The notes beneath the pieces were generated by a model, which saw nothing but the letters and a program-made list of their open reading frames with translations, did not search any database and was not told the DNA's origin. A program made the translations under genes and the position numbers. Shown piece by piece: positions 6,919 through 15,900 of a DNA stretch of 64,000 bases. Positions within the stretch are counted from its first letter, which is position 1. Every line of letters begins with the position of its first letter. Source of the stretch: Sulfurimonas sp. HSL-3221 (lineage in GTDB: Bacteria > Campylobacterota > Campylobacteria > Campylobacterales > Sulfurimonadaceae); NCBI RefSeq assembly GCF_021044585.1, contig NZ_CP087998.1:310001-374000 (forward strand), read 5' to 3'.

Positions 6919-9348
6919 ATGGCATATGTCAAATGGTTTGAAGCGCTCGGCATCGGGGATGTCCCTTCGGTCGGGGGCAAGAACGCGTCCCTGGGGGAGA
7001 TGTACCAGCATCTCAGCGCGGCGGGGGTGCTCGTCCCCAACGGTTTTGCCGTCACGGCGGAGGCCTATGACGCTGTGCTCGAAGCGAACGGTGCCCTGGA
7101 GAAGCTCCATGCGCAGCTGGATGATCTCAACCCCGACGACGTCGCGCAGCTGCAGGCGCGGGGGAAGGCGTGCCGGGAGATCCTCTACGGATGCACCCTC
7201 CCGCCCGCGCTCGAAGCGGAGATCCTGGAGGGGTACGCGGCGCTCAGGCGCGAATACGGCGAGGACGTCTCCCTGGCGGTCCGCTCCTCCGCGACGGCGG
7301 AGGACTCCCCGGAGGCCTCCTTCGCGGGGCAGAACGACACCTACCTCAATATCGCCTCTGCGGAGGCGCTCCTGGACGCCTACAAACGCTGCCTTGCTTC
7401 GAACTTTACCGACCGCTCCCTGCACTACAAGTTTGACAGCGGTTTCGACTACTTCGAGGTCAAGCTCTGCGTCGTCGTGATGAAGATGGTGCGCAGCGAC
7501 GTCGGTGCGAGCGGGGTGATGTTCAGCATCGATACGGAGACGGGCTTCCGCGACGTCGTCTACATTACCGGCACCTACGGGCTGGGGGAGAACGTCGTGC
7601 AGGGGACCATCGATCCGGACGGCTTCTACGTTCACAAGCCGACGTTTGACCGGGGGCACCGGGCGGTTTTGAAGCGGAGCCTGGGGAAAAAAGAGCTCGA
7701 GATGATCTTCTCCGAAGCGCTCAGCAGCGGCAGCATCGCCGTCGAGTATACGAAAAACGTCGAGACGCCGCCCGCCGAGCGGACGCGTTTCTGCATTACC
7801 GACGAAGACGTGATGGTCCTGGCCGATTACGCCATCAAGATCGAGCGGCACTACTCCGAAAACGTTGGCCACGACAAGCCGATGGACATGGAGTGGGCCA
7901 AGGACGGCATCGACGGCCGGCTCTACATGGTACAGGCGCGCCCGGAGACGGTGGAGTCGCAGAAGAAAGGGTCGATCCTCGAGATCTACCATCTGACGGG
8001 GGAGGGGGAGCTGCTCGCGACCGGACGCGCCGTCGGTACGAAGATCGGCAGCGGAAAGGTGCACCATATCCGCGATACGTCGCAGCTCGGCGAGTTCAAG
8101 CAGGGGGAGGTGCTGCTGGCCGATACGACGACGCCGGACTGGGAACCGGTGATGAAGATGGCTTCGGCCATCGTGACCAACCGCGGCGGGCGTACCTGTC
8201 ACGCGGCCATTGTCAGCCGGGAGCTCGGCATCCCTGCCATCGTCGGTGCGGAAAACGCGACGGAACTGCTCAAAGACGGCCGGGAGGTGACGGTCAGCTG
8301 TGCCGAGGGGGAGACGGGACGGGTCTACGACGGCATGCTGGCCTTTGAGATTGAACGCACCGATCTCAGCCATCTCCCCAAAACGCGCACGAAGATCATG
8401 ATGAACCTCGGCAACCCCGATCTCGCCTTTTCGCTGGCGCATCTTCCCGTCGACGGGATCGGGCTGGCGCGGATGGAGTTCATCATCAACGAGTCGATCA
8501 AGGTCCACCCGATGGCGCTGGTCCACCCCGAAAAGACGGATCTGGCCACAAGGGTGCAGATCGAGGCGCTCAGCGCCGCCTACGAGGGACCGGAGGATTT
8601 CTTTATCAAGCGCCTCTCCGAGGGGGTGGCGACGATCGCGTCGGCGGTCTACCCCGACCCCTGCGTCGTTCGCATGAGCGACTTCAAAACGAACGAGTAC
8701 GCCACCCTCGCGGGCGGGCAGTTCTTCGAACCGCTGGACGAGGCGAACCCGATGATCGGCTTCCGGGGCGCGGCGCGCTACAGCCATCCCGCCTACGAGG
8801 AGGGGTTCGCGCTGGAGTGTGCCGCGATGAAGCGGGTCCGCGACGAGATGGGCTTTACGAACGTTATCCTGATGATCCCCTTCTGCCGCCGGGTCGAAGA
8901 GGGGCGCCGGGTCGTTGAGACGATGGCGAAGCACGGGCTGGTGCGGGGAGAGAACGGGCTGCAGATCTACGTGATGTGCGAGATCCCCAACAACGTCATC
9001 TCCATCGACGGCTTCAGCGAGGTCTTCGACGGCTTCAGTATCGGCAGCAACGACCTCACCCAACTCACCCTGGGCGTCGACCGCGACAGCGAGATCGTCG
9101 CCTTTGATTACGAGGAGCGGGATGAGGGGGTGCTGAAGATGATCGAGATGGCCGTCGAGGGGGCGAAGCGCAACGGGCGCCACAGCGGCATCTGCGGGCA
9201 GGCCCCGTCGGACTACCCGGAGGTCGCGGAGTTCCTCGTGAAGCTCGGCATCGACTCCATCAGCCTTAACCCCGACAGTGTCCTGACGACACTGCCCAAA
9301 ATTATCGATCTGGAAGCGGCAGAGCAGGAAGCGCAGACGGGACAATAG
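6919..9348 (+). CDS. ppsA: phosphoenolpyruvate synthase
   Basis: An 809-residue pyruvate, water dikinase that converts pyruvate, ATP and water to phosphoenolpyruvate, AMP and phosphate, a gluconeogenic step needed for growth on C2/C3 carbon or after CO2 fixation by the reductive TCA cycle. The N-terminal ATP-binding domain begins GGKNASLGEM. The swivelling domain carries the phosphohistidine in GGRTCHAAI (His at about residue 428). The C-terminal TIM-barrel motifs GFRGAARY, MCEIPNN and GSNDLTQL are intact. Length is normal (E. coli 792). An AAGGAGG site precedes the start. Confidence 0.96.
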   Translation: MAYVKWFEALGIGDVPSVGGKNASLGEMYQHLSAAGVLVPNGFAVTAEAYDAVLEANGALEKLHAQLDDLNPDDVAQLQARGKACREILYGCTLPPALEAEILEGYAALRREYGEDVSLAVRSSATAEDSPEASFAGQNDTYLNIASAEALLDAYKRCLASNFTDRSLHYKFDSGFDYFEVKLCVVVMKMVRSDVGASGVMFSIDTETGFRDVVYITGTYGLGENVVQGTIDPDGFYVHKPTFDRGHRAVLKRSLGKKELEMIFSEALSSGSIAVEYTKNVETPPAERTRFCITDEDVMVLADYAIKIERHYSENVGHDKPMDMEWAKDGIDGRLYMVQARPETVESQKKGSILEIYHLTGEGELLATGRAVGTKIGSGKVHHIRDTSQLGEFKQGEVLLADTTTPDWEPVMKMASAIVTNRGGRTCHAAIVSRELGIPAIVGAENATELLKDGREVTVSCAEGETGRVYDGMLAFEIERTDLSHLPKTRTKIMMNLGNPDLAFSLAHLPVDGIGLARMEFIINESIKVHPMALVHPEKTDLATRVQIEALSAAYEGPEDFFIKRLSEGVATIASAVYPDPCVVRMSDFKTNEYATLAGGQFFEPLDEANPMIGFRGAARYSHPAYEEGFALECAAMKRVRDEMGFTNVILMIPFCRRVEEGRRVVETMAKHGLVRGENGLQIYVMCEIPNNVISIDGFSEVFDGFSIGSNDLTQLTLGVDRDSEIVAFDYEERDEGVLKMIEMAVEGAKRNGRHSGICGQAPSDYPEVAEFLVKLGIDSISLNPDSVLTTLPKIIDLEAAEQEAQTGQ

Positions 9349-9365
9349 CCGTTCCGGGGCATAAG

Positions 9366-9395
9366 CAACGGGGCTTCGCAGCCGTTGAAGGCTGC
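9366..9395. terminator. hairpin between convergent ppsA and the TOBE gene
   Basis: Two alternative stems fit here. One is CAAC-GG-GGCT-TCGC-AGCC-GTTG (9366-9387, with GG bulged). The other is GCAGCC-GTTGAA-GGCTGC (9378-9395). The position between two convergent stops fits a bidirectional terminator, but there is no clear T tract. Confidence 0.4.
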
Positions 9396-9405
9396 AAATA
9401 GAGTG

Positions 9406-9819
9406 TTACTGTGCGAGAATGATGGCGCTGGCTTTGATCAGCGCGTAGACGGTGTCTCCTTTGGCGACGTCAAGTTCCTTGGCCGCTTCTTCGGTGATGA
9501 TCGCGGTCAGGACCGCGCTGCCCATGGCAAGTTTGAGTTCGCAGCTGACCGGGCCTTCGATTATGTCGCTGACCGTTGTCTCGATGACGTTCCGTGTGCT
9601 GATCTTGCCGGGTTTCTCTTTGGCGATCATGACGAAGGAGGCTTTGATGATGGCGTAGACTTCCGAACCGGCCGCCAGTCCCATCTCGGAGACCGCCTCT
9701 TTGGTAATGATAGCCTTGAGCGGGGTGCCTGCCACGTCCATCACCACTTCGCTGTTGACGGTTCCCCCGATGATCTCGGTCACCGTTGCCTTGATCTGGT
9801 TGCGTGCACTGGTTTTCAT
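9406..9819 (-). CDS. tandem TOBE (Mop) domain molybdate-binding protein
   Basis: A 137-residue cytoplasmic protein built of two homologous Mop/TOBE domains. Residues ~1-68 and ~70-137 both run 'SARNQIKATV/STRNVIETTV ... G.V..E ... ITKEA/ITEEA ... VYAIIKAS/VYALIKAS'. Di-Mop molbindins oligomerise and bind molybdate or tungstate at subunit interfaces for storage and homeostasis. No modABC transporter is adjacent, so it stands alone here. The start has GAGGAG upstream. Its 3' end faces ppsA. Confidence 0.9.
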   Translation of the reverse strand: MKTSARNQIKATVTEIIGGTVNSEVVMDVAGTPLKAIITKEAVSEMGLAAGSEVYAIIKASFVMIAKEKPGKISTRNVIETTVSDIIEGPVSCELKLAMGSAVLTAIITEEAAKELDVAKGDTVYALIKASAIILAQ

Positions 9820-9917
9820 GAATTCTCCTCAAAATTAATGTATTTAGGAAGACAGTATCACCTATTTACCCTTAATGATAACAATGAATAATTATTTTTA
9901 TTTAATATTCTTATGGA

Positions 9918-11186
9918 TTAGAGAAGAAAGAGCTCGGTCAGAGAGAGCACCGTGGCCATCGAACCGAGTGTCAGGATGAAGAACTGTGCGGTGCGCCATC
10001 CAAGCTTCAGACCGCCTATCCAGAAGACGATGCCGAGTTTGACGAGCGAATTTGTCACCGAAGCGATGACGATGCCGTTCATGGCGGTGCTTTTGACAAG
10101 TTTGCCGTCCTTGCTCAGTTCCGAGAGCGAGAGGGTGATGGCATCGACATCGGTAATACCGGAGATCAGTGAAACGATGTAGACGCCGACATTGCCGAAG
10201 CGGTTCTCGGTAAAGGCGATCGCCCCGTAGATGACGCCGAAGATCAGGCCGAATTTGATCGCTTCGCTCAGCTGCAGCGGGTTTTTCGTGATCGCTTCGT
10301 TCTCGAGATGGATATCGGCACTCTGCGAACGGGTATAGAGGTAATAGGTGAAGAGCAGGCCCACGGCCGTCGCGGCGAGGAAGGCAGGGGCGAGGAGCTT
10401 GGCGAGGGCGGGATAGATGACGGCCGCTTCGAAGAGGACGCGCAGGTACATGAAGGTACAGGCGACGGCCACGCCGGCGGCGTAGTTGTTGAGCAGGCTG
10501 AACTGATTTGCGAACATCTTGGAGAGCGATACGGCCACGCCCGTGGAAGAGACGAGCCCGCCGGCGGCCCCGGTGATGAAGAGCCCGCGCTTGTGTCCGA
10601 AGAGCTTGACCGCGGCGTACCCCACAAAGGAGATGGCGGCGATGATGACGGCCATCAGCCAGGTCTTGTAGGGGTTGAAAAGTTCATAAGGGCCGATCAT
10701 CTCGTTGGGCAGCACCGGCAGCACGATGAAGCTCATCGCCAGCAGCAGGACGGCGGCGTTGATGTCGGTGGAGGAGAGGTGCGCTTCGAACTCCCGCAGA
10801 CGGGGTTTGATCTCGAGGAGCACGACCATCAGTACGGCGATGAAGATGGCGTAGGGCTCGAGGGAGGCATAGACCATCAGGCCCAGGAGAAAGGTGACGA
10901 CGGCGGCGACCTGGGTCGTCATCCCCGTCTTGTGAAAGCGGGTGACCTTGAGGTAATAGGAGAGCCCGACGAGGAGGCCGACGACCGCCGTCGCGGCGAA
11001 GACGAAGCCCGGGACCGTCTCGCCGAGCCAGCTGGCGAGGTAGCCGATAAGGGCCAGCAGGGCAAAGGTCCGGCTGCCCGCGAAGCTCTGGCCGCTTTGG
11101 GGCATGCGGCTCATGGTGCGCTGCATGCCGATCATGAACCCCAGCAGCAGCGCGATGACCATCGATTTGAGAACGGCGTATTCCAT
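9918..11186 (-). CDS. MgtC/DUF4010 family membrane protein
   Basis: A 422-residue polytopic membrane protein with about 12 hydrophobic segments. The N-terminus (LLLGFMIGMQRTMS...GSRTFALLALIGYL) is the MgtC/SapB-like domain. The remainder, with GAAGGLVSSTG and SGITDVDAITLSLS motifs, is the DUF4010 domain. The function of the family is not established, although MgtC proteins are linked to magnesium limitation and membrane energetics. TACAAT lies exactly six bases before the ATG and there is no ribosome-binding site, so the message is probably leaderless. It is divergent from the LOG gene. Confidence 0.85.
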   Translation of the reverse strand: MEYAVLKSMVIALLLGFMIGMQRTMSRMPQSGQSFAGSRTFALLALIGYLASWLGETVPGFVFAATAVVGLLVGLSYYLKVTRFHKTGMTTQVAAVVTFLLGLMVYASLEPYAIFIAVLMVVLLEIKPRLREFEAHLSSTDINAAVLLLAMSFIVLPVLPNEMIGPYELFNPYKTWLMAVIIAAISFVGYAAVKLFGHKRGLFITGAAGGLVSSTGVAVSLSKMFANQFSLLNNYAAGVAVACTFMYLRVLFEAAVIYPALAKLLAPAFLAATAVGLLFTYYLYTRSQSADIHLENEAITKNPLQLSEAIKFGLIFGVIYGAIAFTENRFGNVGVYIVSLISGITDVDAITLSLSELSKDGKLVKSTAMNGIVIASVTNSLVKLGIVFWIGGLKLGWRTAQFFILTLGSMATVLSLTELFLL

Positions 11187-11192
11187 AGAAGG

Positions 11193-11198
11193 ATTGTA
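11193..11198 (-). promoter_or_regulatory. -10 box of the DUF4010 gene (leaderless start)
   Basis: On the reverse strand TACAAT is followed by CCTTCT (6 bases) and the ATG at 11186. The spacing is identical to the other leaderless candidates in the window, and there is no Shine-Dalgarno sequence. Confidence 0.6.
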
Positions 11199-11253
11199 CC
11201 ATGTAGACGCGGATGCATGCTACAATGGGAGATCGGAGTTGAAAGAGAAAGCC

Positions 11254-12210
11254 ATGAAGAAAAACCATGATAAAAAAGCGTTCCGCAAGCTGCTGAAACG
11301 GCACCAGAAGCCGTTGCCGTGGGAACACCCGAAGCCCAACGAGGACGACCCCAAAGCACATAAACGCGTGAAGGCCATCATGGCCCACGACAATTTTATC
11401 CAGGCGGACCGGGACCCGAACTTTCTCCGGCGCGACGAGGTGCGGGGCGTGCGGCTGGAGGTGGACTACTTCAAGCCCGAGCTGCTGCTGCGCGAACACG
11501 GCATCGAACACACCATCGTCGTCTTCGGCTCCACGCGGATCATGGAGGAGGCGGAGGCCAAGCGCCTGATCGAGAGCCTCGAATCGGAACGGAACGCCAA
11601 AGACGGCGAGGCCCTTGAAAAAGAGCTGGGCATTGCGCGGCGGATCCTGGCCAAGAGCCACTACTACGAGACGGCCCGCGCTTTCGGGAGGATCGTCGGC
11701 CGCAGCGGCAAAGGGCCCGAAGATACGAAGATCACCCTGATGACAGGCGGGGGGCCGGGCATCATGGAGGCGGCCAACCGCGGGGCTTTCGACGTCGGGG
11801 CCAAATCGATCGGCCTCAACATTACCCTGCCCCATGAACAGTACCCCAACCCCTACATTACCCCCGAACTCTGCTTCCAGGTGCACTACTTCGCCATCCG
11901 CAAGCTCCACTTTCTGCGGCGGGCCAAAGCCCTTGTCATCTTCCCCGGCGGCTACGGGACCCTGGACGAATGTTTCGAAGTGCTGACCCTGGTGCAGACA
12001 CGCAAGATCGACCCGATGCCCGTCGTCTTCGTCGGCGAAAGCTACTGGCGGGGGATCATCAATTTCGAGATGCTTGTCGAGGAGGGGACGATAGACGAAG
12101 AGGACCGGGAACTTTTCGCATTCGCCGAAACGGCTGAAGAGGCGTGGGAGGCGATTGTGAAATGGCATAAAAAATGCGGCTCGACGCTCATTCACGACCT
12201 GAAAAAGTAA
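11254..12210 (+). CDS. LOG family protein (lysine decarboxylase-like, TIGR00730 relative)
   Basis: A 318-residue protein with the LOG/Rossmann nucleotide-binding core. It has GGGPGIMEAANRGA (about residues 166-179) and the catalytic signature PGGYGTLDE (about 231-239), which in LOG enzymes cleaves nucleoside monophosphates (cytokinin-riboside phosphohydrolase type). An extra N-terminal stretch of ~85 charged residues makes it longer than the ~190-residue minimal LOG. The ATG at 11254 was preferred to upstream in-frame starts because those would run into the divergent gene. TACAAT at 11221-11226 is a likely -10 box. DUF6629 follows after 3 bases. Confidence 0.85.
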   Translation: MKKNHDKKAFRKLLKRHQKPLPWEHPKPNEDDPKAHKRVKAIMAHDNFIQADRDPNFLRRDEVRGVRLEVDYFKPELLLREHGIEHTIVVFGSTRIMEEAEAKRLIESLESERNAKDGEALEKELGIARRILAKSHYYETARAFGRIVGRSGKGPEDTKITLMTGGGPGIMEAANRGAFDVGAKSIGLNITLPHEQYPNPYITPELCFQVHYFAIRKLHFLRRAKALVIFPGGYGTLDECFEVLTLVQTRKIDPMPVVFVGESYWRGIINFEMLVEEGTIDEEDRELFAFAETAEEAWEAIVKWHKKCGSTLIHDLKK

Positions 12211-12213
12211 GCC

Positions 12214-12966
12214 ATGTTCTTTGCCATTATGAACTTTACGCTCTCCGGTGCCCTGGGCGTGATCGGCCTGCTGACGCTTCGGCGGGTCAGCGAGCCAAAA
12301 GAGGTCGTCTTCGCGAGCCTGCCGCTGCTTTTCGCCCTGCACCAGTTCACCCAGGGGTTCGTCTGGCTGGGCATGGACGGGTTGATCGAACCGCGCGCGC
12401 TGGAGATGGCGGAGAGCATCTTCATCTTCTATGCCCAGGGGCTGCTGCCGTTTCTCGTGCCGCTGGCGATCTGGCTGCTGGAGCCTTCGGGATGGTACCG
12501 GAGGGTGATCGGGGTGCTTCTCGTACTGGGCGGCATTCTGGCGGCCTATACGCTGTGGGGACTCTCCGTACAGCCGACGTACGTTGCGGTGAAGCACGAC
12601 GCGCTTGTCTACGTCAACGCGTGGACGCAAAAGGGGTGGATCAACATCGCCTATATTCTCACGACCTGCGGGCCGCTGGTCCTGAGCAGCAGCGTCTCCG
12701 TACAGCTCTTCGGATGGTTCAACCTGATGGGCCTGGTGGGCATTACGCTGTGGAAACCCTATGCCGTCACCTCCGTTTGGTGCCTTTATGCCGCTGTTGT
12801 CAGCATCATGCTCTACTTCTACTTCGTTGAGCGCCGCATTGCGTTCTTGCAGGAGATCCGGCGCAAAGAGACGGAGTGGAGCGGGGCGCTGATGCAGGAA
12901 CTCTCACACCTTGAACGGCATTTCCCGCGCGTGCGCAGAGTGCTTTTGCACTATCGAAACCTTTAG
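12214..12966 (+). CDS. DUF6629-type integral membrane protein
   Basis: A 250-residue protein with about seven predicted transmembrane segments and a basic, charged C-terminal helix (about residues 208-250). The start MFFAIMNFTLSGALGVIGLLTL and the motif FALHQFTQGFVWLG (about 44-57) match the uncharacterised DUF6629 family. It follows the LOG gene with a 3-base gap and no ribosome-binding site, so translation is probably coupled. Its stop overlaps that of the convergent antiporter-ATPase gene. No function is known. Confidence 0.7.
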   Translation: MFFAIMNFTLSGALGVIGLLTLRRVSEPKEVVFASLPLLFALHQFTQGFVWLGMDGLIEPRALEMAESIFIFYAQGLLPFLVPLAIWLLEPSGWYRRVIGVLLVLGGILAAYTLWGLSVQPTYVAVKHDALVYVNAWTQKGWINIAYILTTCGPLVLSSSVSVQLFGWFNLMGLVGITLWKPYAVTSVWCLYAAVVSIMLYFYFVERRIAFLQEIRRKETEWSGALMQELSHLERHFPRVRRVLLHYRNL

Positions 12967-15900
12967 ACCTCCGCCGGAAGGCCGTTGCGCCGTCCCCACC
13001 ACTCCAGCCACTTATAGAGTTCGACGATGACGAAGAGCGGCAGCGCGATCTCGAAGATCAGCAGCCAGTCCTGCCAGCCGAGCGCAACGGTATGCAGGGC
13101 TTCCTGCAGAAACGGCACGTAGACGGCGGCGGCCTGCAGCGAGACGGTCGTCACCCAGGCGCCGAGCAGCCAGGGGTTGGTAAAGAAGCCGATGATCGGC
13201 ATCGGCGCATGCAGGCTGCGGTAGTTGAAGACGTTCATCTTTTCCAGCACGATGATCGCCGTGAAGGCGACGGTCTGCGCCAGCATGACCGCCTGTGGCT
13301 CCGCCATGCCGGAGGCAAGATAGTAGTGGAATATCCACAGCGTTGCCCCGGCGATGTAGGCGCCCAGCAGCAGGATCATCAAGATCCCCCTTCGCTGCAG
13401 GAAGGTGCTGTTCCCTGCCCGGGGAGGGCGCTGCATAAGCCCCTTTTCCGCGGGCTCCATGCCCAGGGCGACGGCGGTCATCCCGTCGGTGACGAGGTTC
13501 ATCCAGAGGATCTGCACGGGCAGGAGCAGCAGCGGGCCGCCGAGCAGAATATTGATAAAGATGGCGAGGACCTCCCCGATATTGGAGGAGAGGAGGTAGG
13601 TGACGAACTTTTTGATATTGTCGTACTGGCGCCGCCCTTCGCGCACGGCGTTGACGATGGAGGCAAAGTTGTCGTCGAGCAGGAGCATGTCGGAGGCCCC
13701 TTTGGCGACGTCCGTACCCCGCATCCCCATCGCGATGCCGATGTCGGCGCGCTTGAGCGCCGGCGCGTCGTTGACGCCGTCGCCCGTCATCGCCGTCACC
13801 ATCCCTTCGCGCTGCAGGGCTTTGACGATGCGCAGCTTGTTCTCGGGTGTCGTCCGTGCAAAGATCGCTTCCGCCTGCAGCGCCGACGCGAGGGCCGCGT
13901 CGTTCATGGTCGCCAGTTCTGCTCCCGTGACGGCCCGCGGCGGGTGCATCCCGATCTTCTCGGCGATCGCCATGGCGGTCAACGGGGCGTCGCCGGTGAT
14001 CATGACGACGGCGATGCCGGCGCTTTTCGCCGTGCGGATCGCCTCGGGGACTTCCGGACGCGGCGGGTCGATAATGCCGGCAATGCCGAGCAGGACAAGC
14101 GCTTGTTCGACCGCGTCGGGATCGAGCTTCGTCTCCGGGGCGAGGGTGCGCGTGGCCAGGGCGAGGGTGCGGAGACCCGATGCGGCGAGGGAGGTGTAGG
14201 CGGCTTCGAAGCGGCCGCGCGCCTCGGCGTCCAGCGGGCGAATTTCACCGTGTTCGAGATAGGAGGCCGCGCGCGCAAGGAGGACTTCGGGCGCCCCCTT
14301 GACGTAGGCGGCCCTGGCCCCATCCTCGTCGATCACCGTCGTCATTCGTTTGCGCTCGGAGTTGAAGGAGAACTCGCTGACGATGCGGACGTCCGCCGGC
14401 GCCATCCACGCTTTGTAGGCGGCGGTGATCAGGGCGGCCTCGGTCGGTTCGCCGGTGATTCCCCACGCACCCGCTTCGCGGTGCAGTGAGGCGTGGTTGC
14501 AGATCAGCCCCGTTTTCAGCAGCGCCAAAAGGTCGGCACGGCCCTTGTAATCAATTTTGTGTCCGTCGGCCTCAAAATGGCCGGCGGGATCATACCCGCT
14601 GCCGGTGACGGTCACGCCGCCACCGAAAAGCCAGATCTGCTGTACCGTCATCTCGTTCTTCGTCAGCGTTCCCGTTTTGTCCGTACAGATGACGTCGGCG
14701 CTGCCGAGGTTCTCCGCCGCCTGCAGGCGCCTCAGCAGGGCGTTTTGGCGCACCATCGCCTTGACGCCGAGCGCAAGGGTGATCGTGACGACGGCGGGCA
14801 GTCCCTCGGGGACGACGGCGACGGCAAGGGAAATGCCGGTGAGGAACATCTCCATGACCGGTTTGCCGAAGAGGTAGCCCATGATCGCCACCAGCGCCGA
14901 GACGGCGACGGAGAGGATACCGAGCCGTTTACCCAGGACGGCGAGCCGTTTCTGCAGCGGAGTACGGGTCTGTTCGACCTCGCTGGTCAGCCGTGCGATG
15001 CGTCCGAACTCCGTCGCCATGCCGGTGCCGGTGACGATCCCCCGCGCATAGCCGTTGGTGACATTCGTCCCCATCCAGACCATGTCGCTGCGCTCGGCGA
15101 GAGGCGTCGCTTCGGCGATGCTGTCGGCCGATTTGCCGACGGAGGCCGATTCGCCCGTGAGGGCGGATTCGTCGGCTTTGAGATTGACGGCTTCGAGCAG
15201 CCGCAGGTCCGCGGGGACCCTGTCGCCTATTTCGAGCAGGACGACGTCGCCGGGGACAAGCGCTTCGGCGTCGATTTCGCTCCGGCTGCCGTCGCGCAGC
15301 ACCTTGCAGCGCGGGGAGAGCATCTTCTGCAGCGCTTCGATCGCCTTTTCCGCCTTGAACTCCTGGACAAAGCCCAGCAGGCCGTTGAGGAGAATGATGG
15401 CGAGGATCGTGATCGTATCCCCGATTTCGCCGACGGCAAAAGAGACGACTGCCGCCGCGGCAAGGATGAGGATCAGCACATCGGTGAACTGGCGCAGCAG
15501 GATCGAACCCCACCCCTCTTTGCGGACGGCCTCGATACGGTTGGGGCCGGCCTCGGCGAGACGGCTCTTGGCCCGGGCGTCATCCAGCCCCGTGCCGACA
15601 TCCGTGCCCAGCAGCGCGGTGACCTCCGCGATCGCTTTGGCGTGCCACGGCGTCTGCGTTTCGGTGATCACGATTCCGGCCATGGGAGCGGGCACGACCT
15701 CCGCACCTCCTGTGATCGCGCTCCTCCAGCGGGAGACGATGAAGATGAAGAGCAGGGGGACGGCGATGGTCGAGAAGGAGGAGGCGGCCACCAGGGCGGT
15801 AAAGAGCTGGAGGTCGATCAGCTGGGCGTCAAAGAGCAGCTTGGCGACGATGATCTCCGTCGTCAGCCGTACGTTCAGGCCGATACCGATGGTCAGGGCC

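Noticed and set aside
11104-11253. Upstream extension of the LOG gene (extra 50 residues)
   Set aside because: It would overlap the divergent DUF4010 gene start and its promoter. A TACAAT box at 11221 supports the later ATG.
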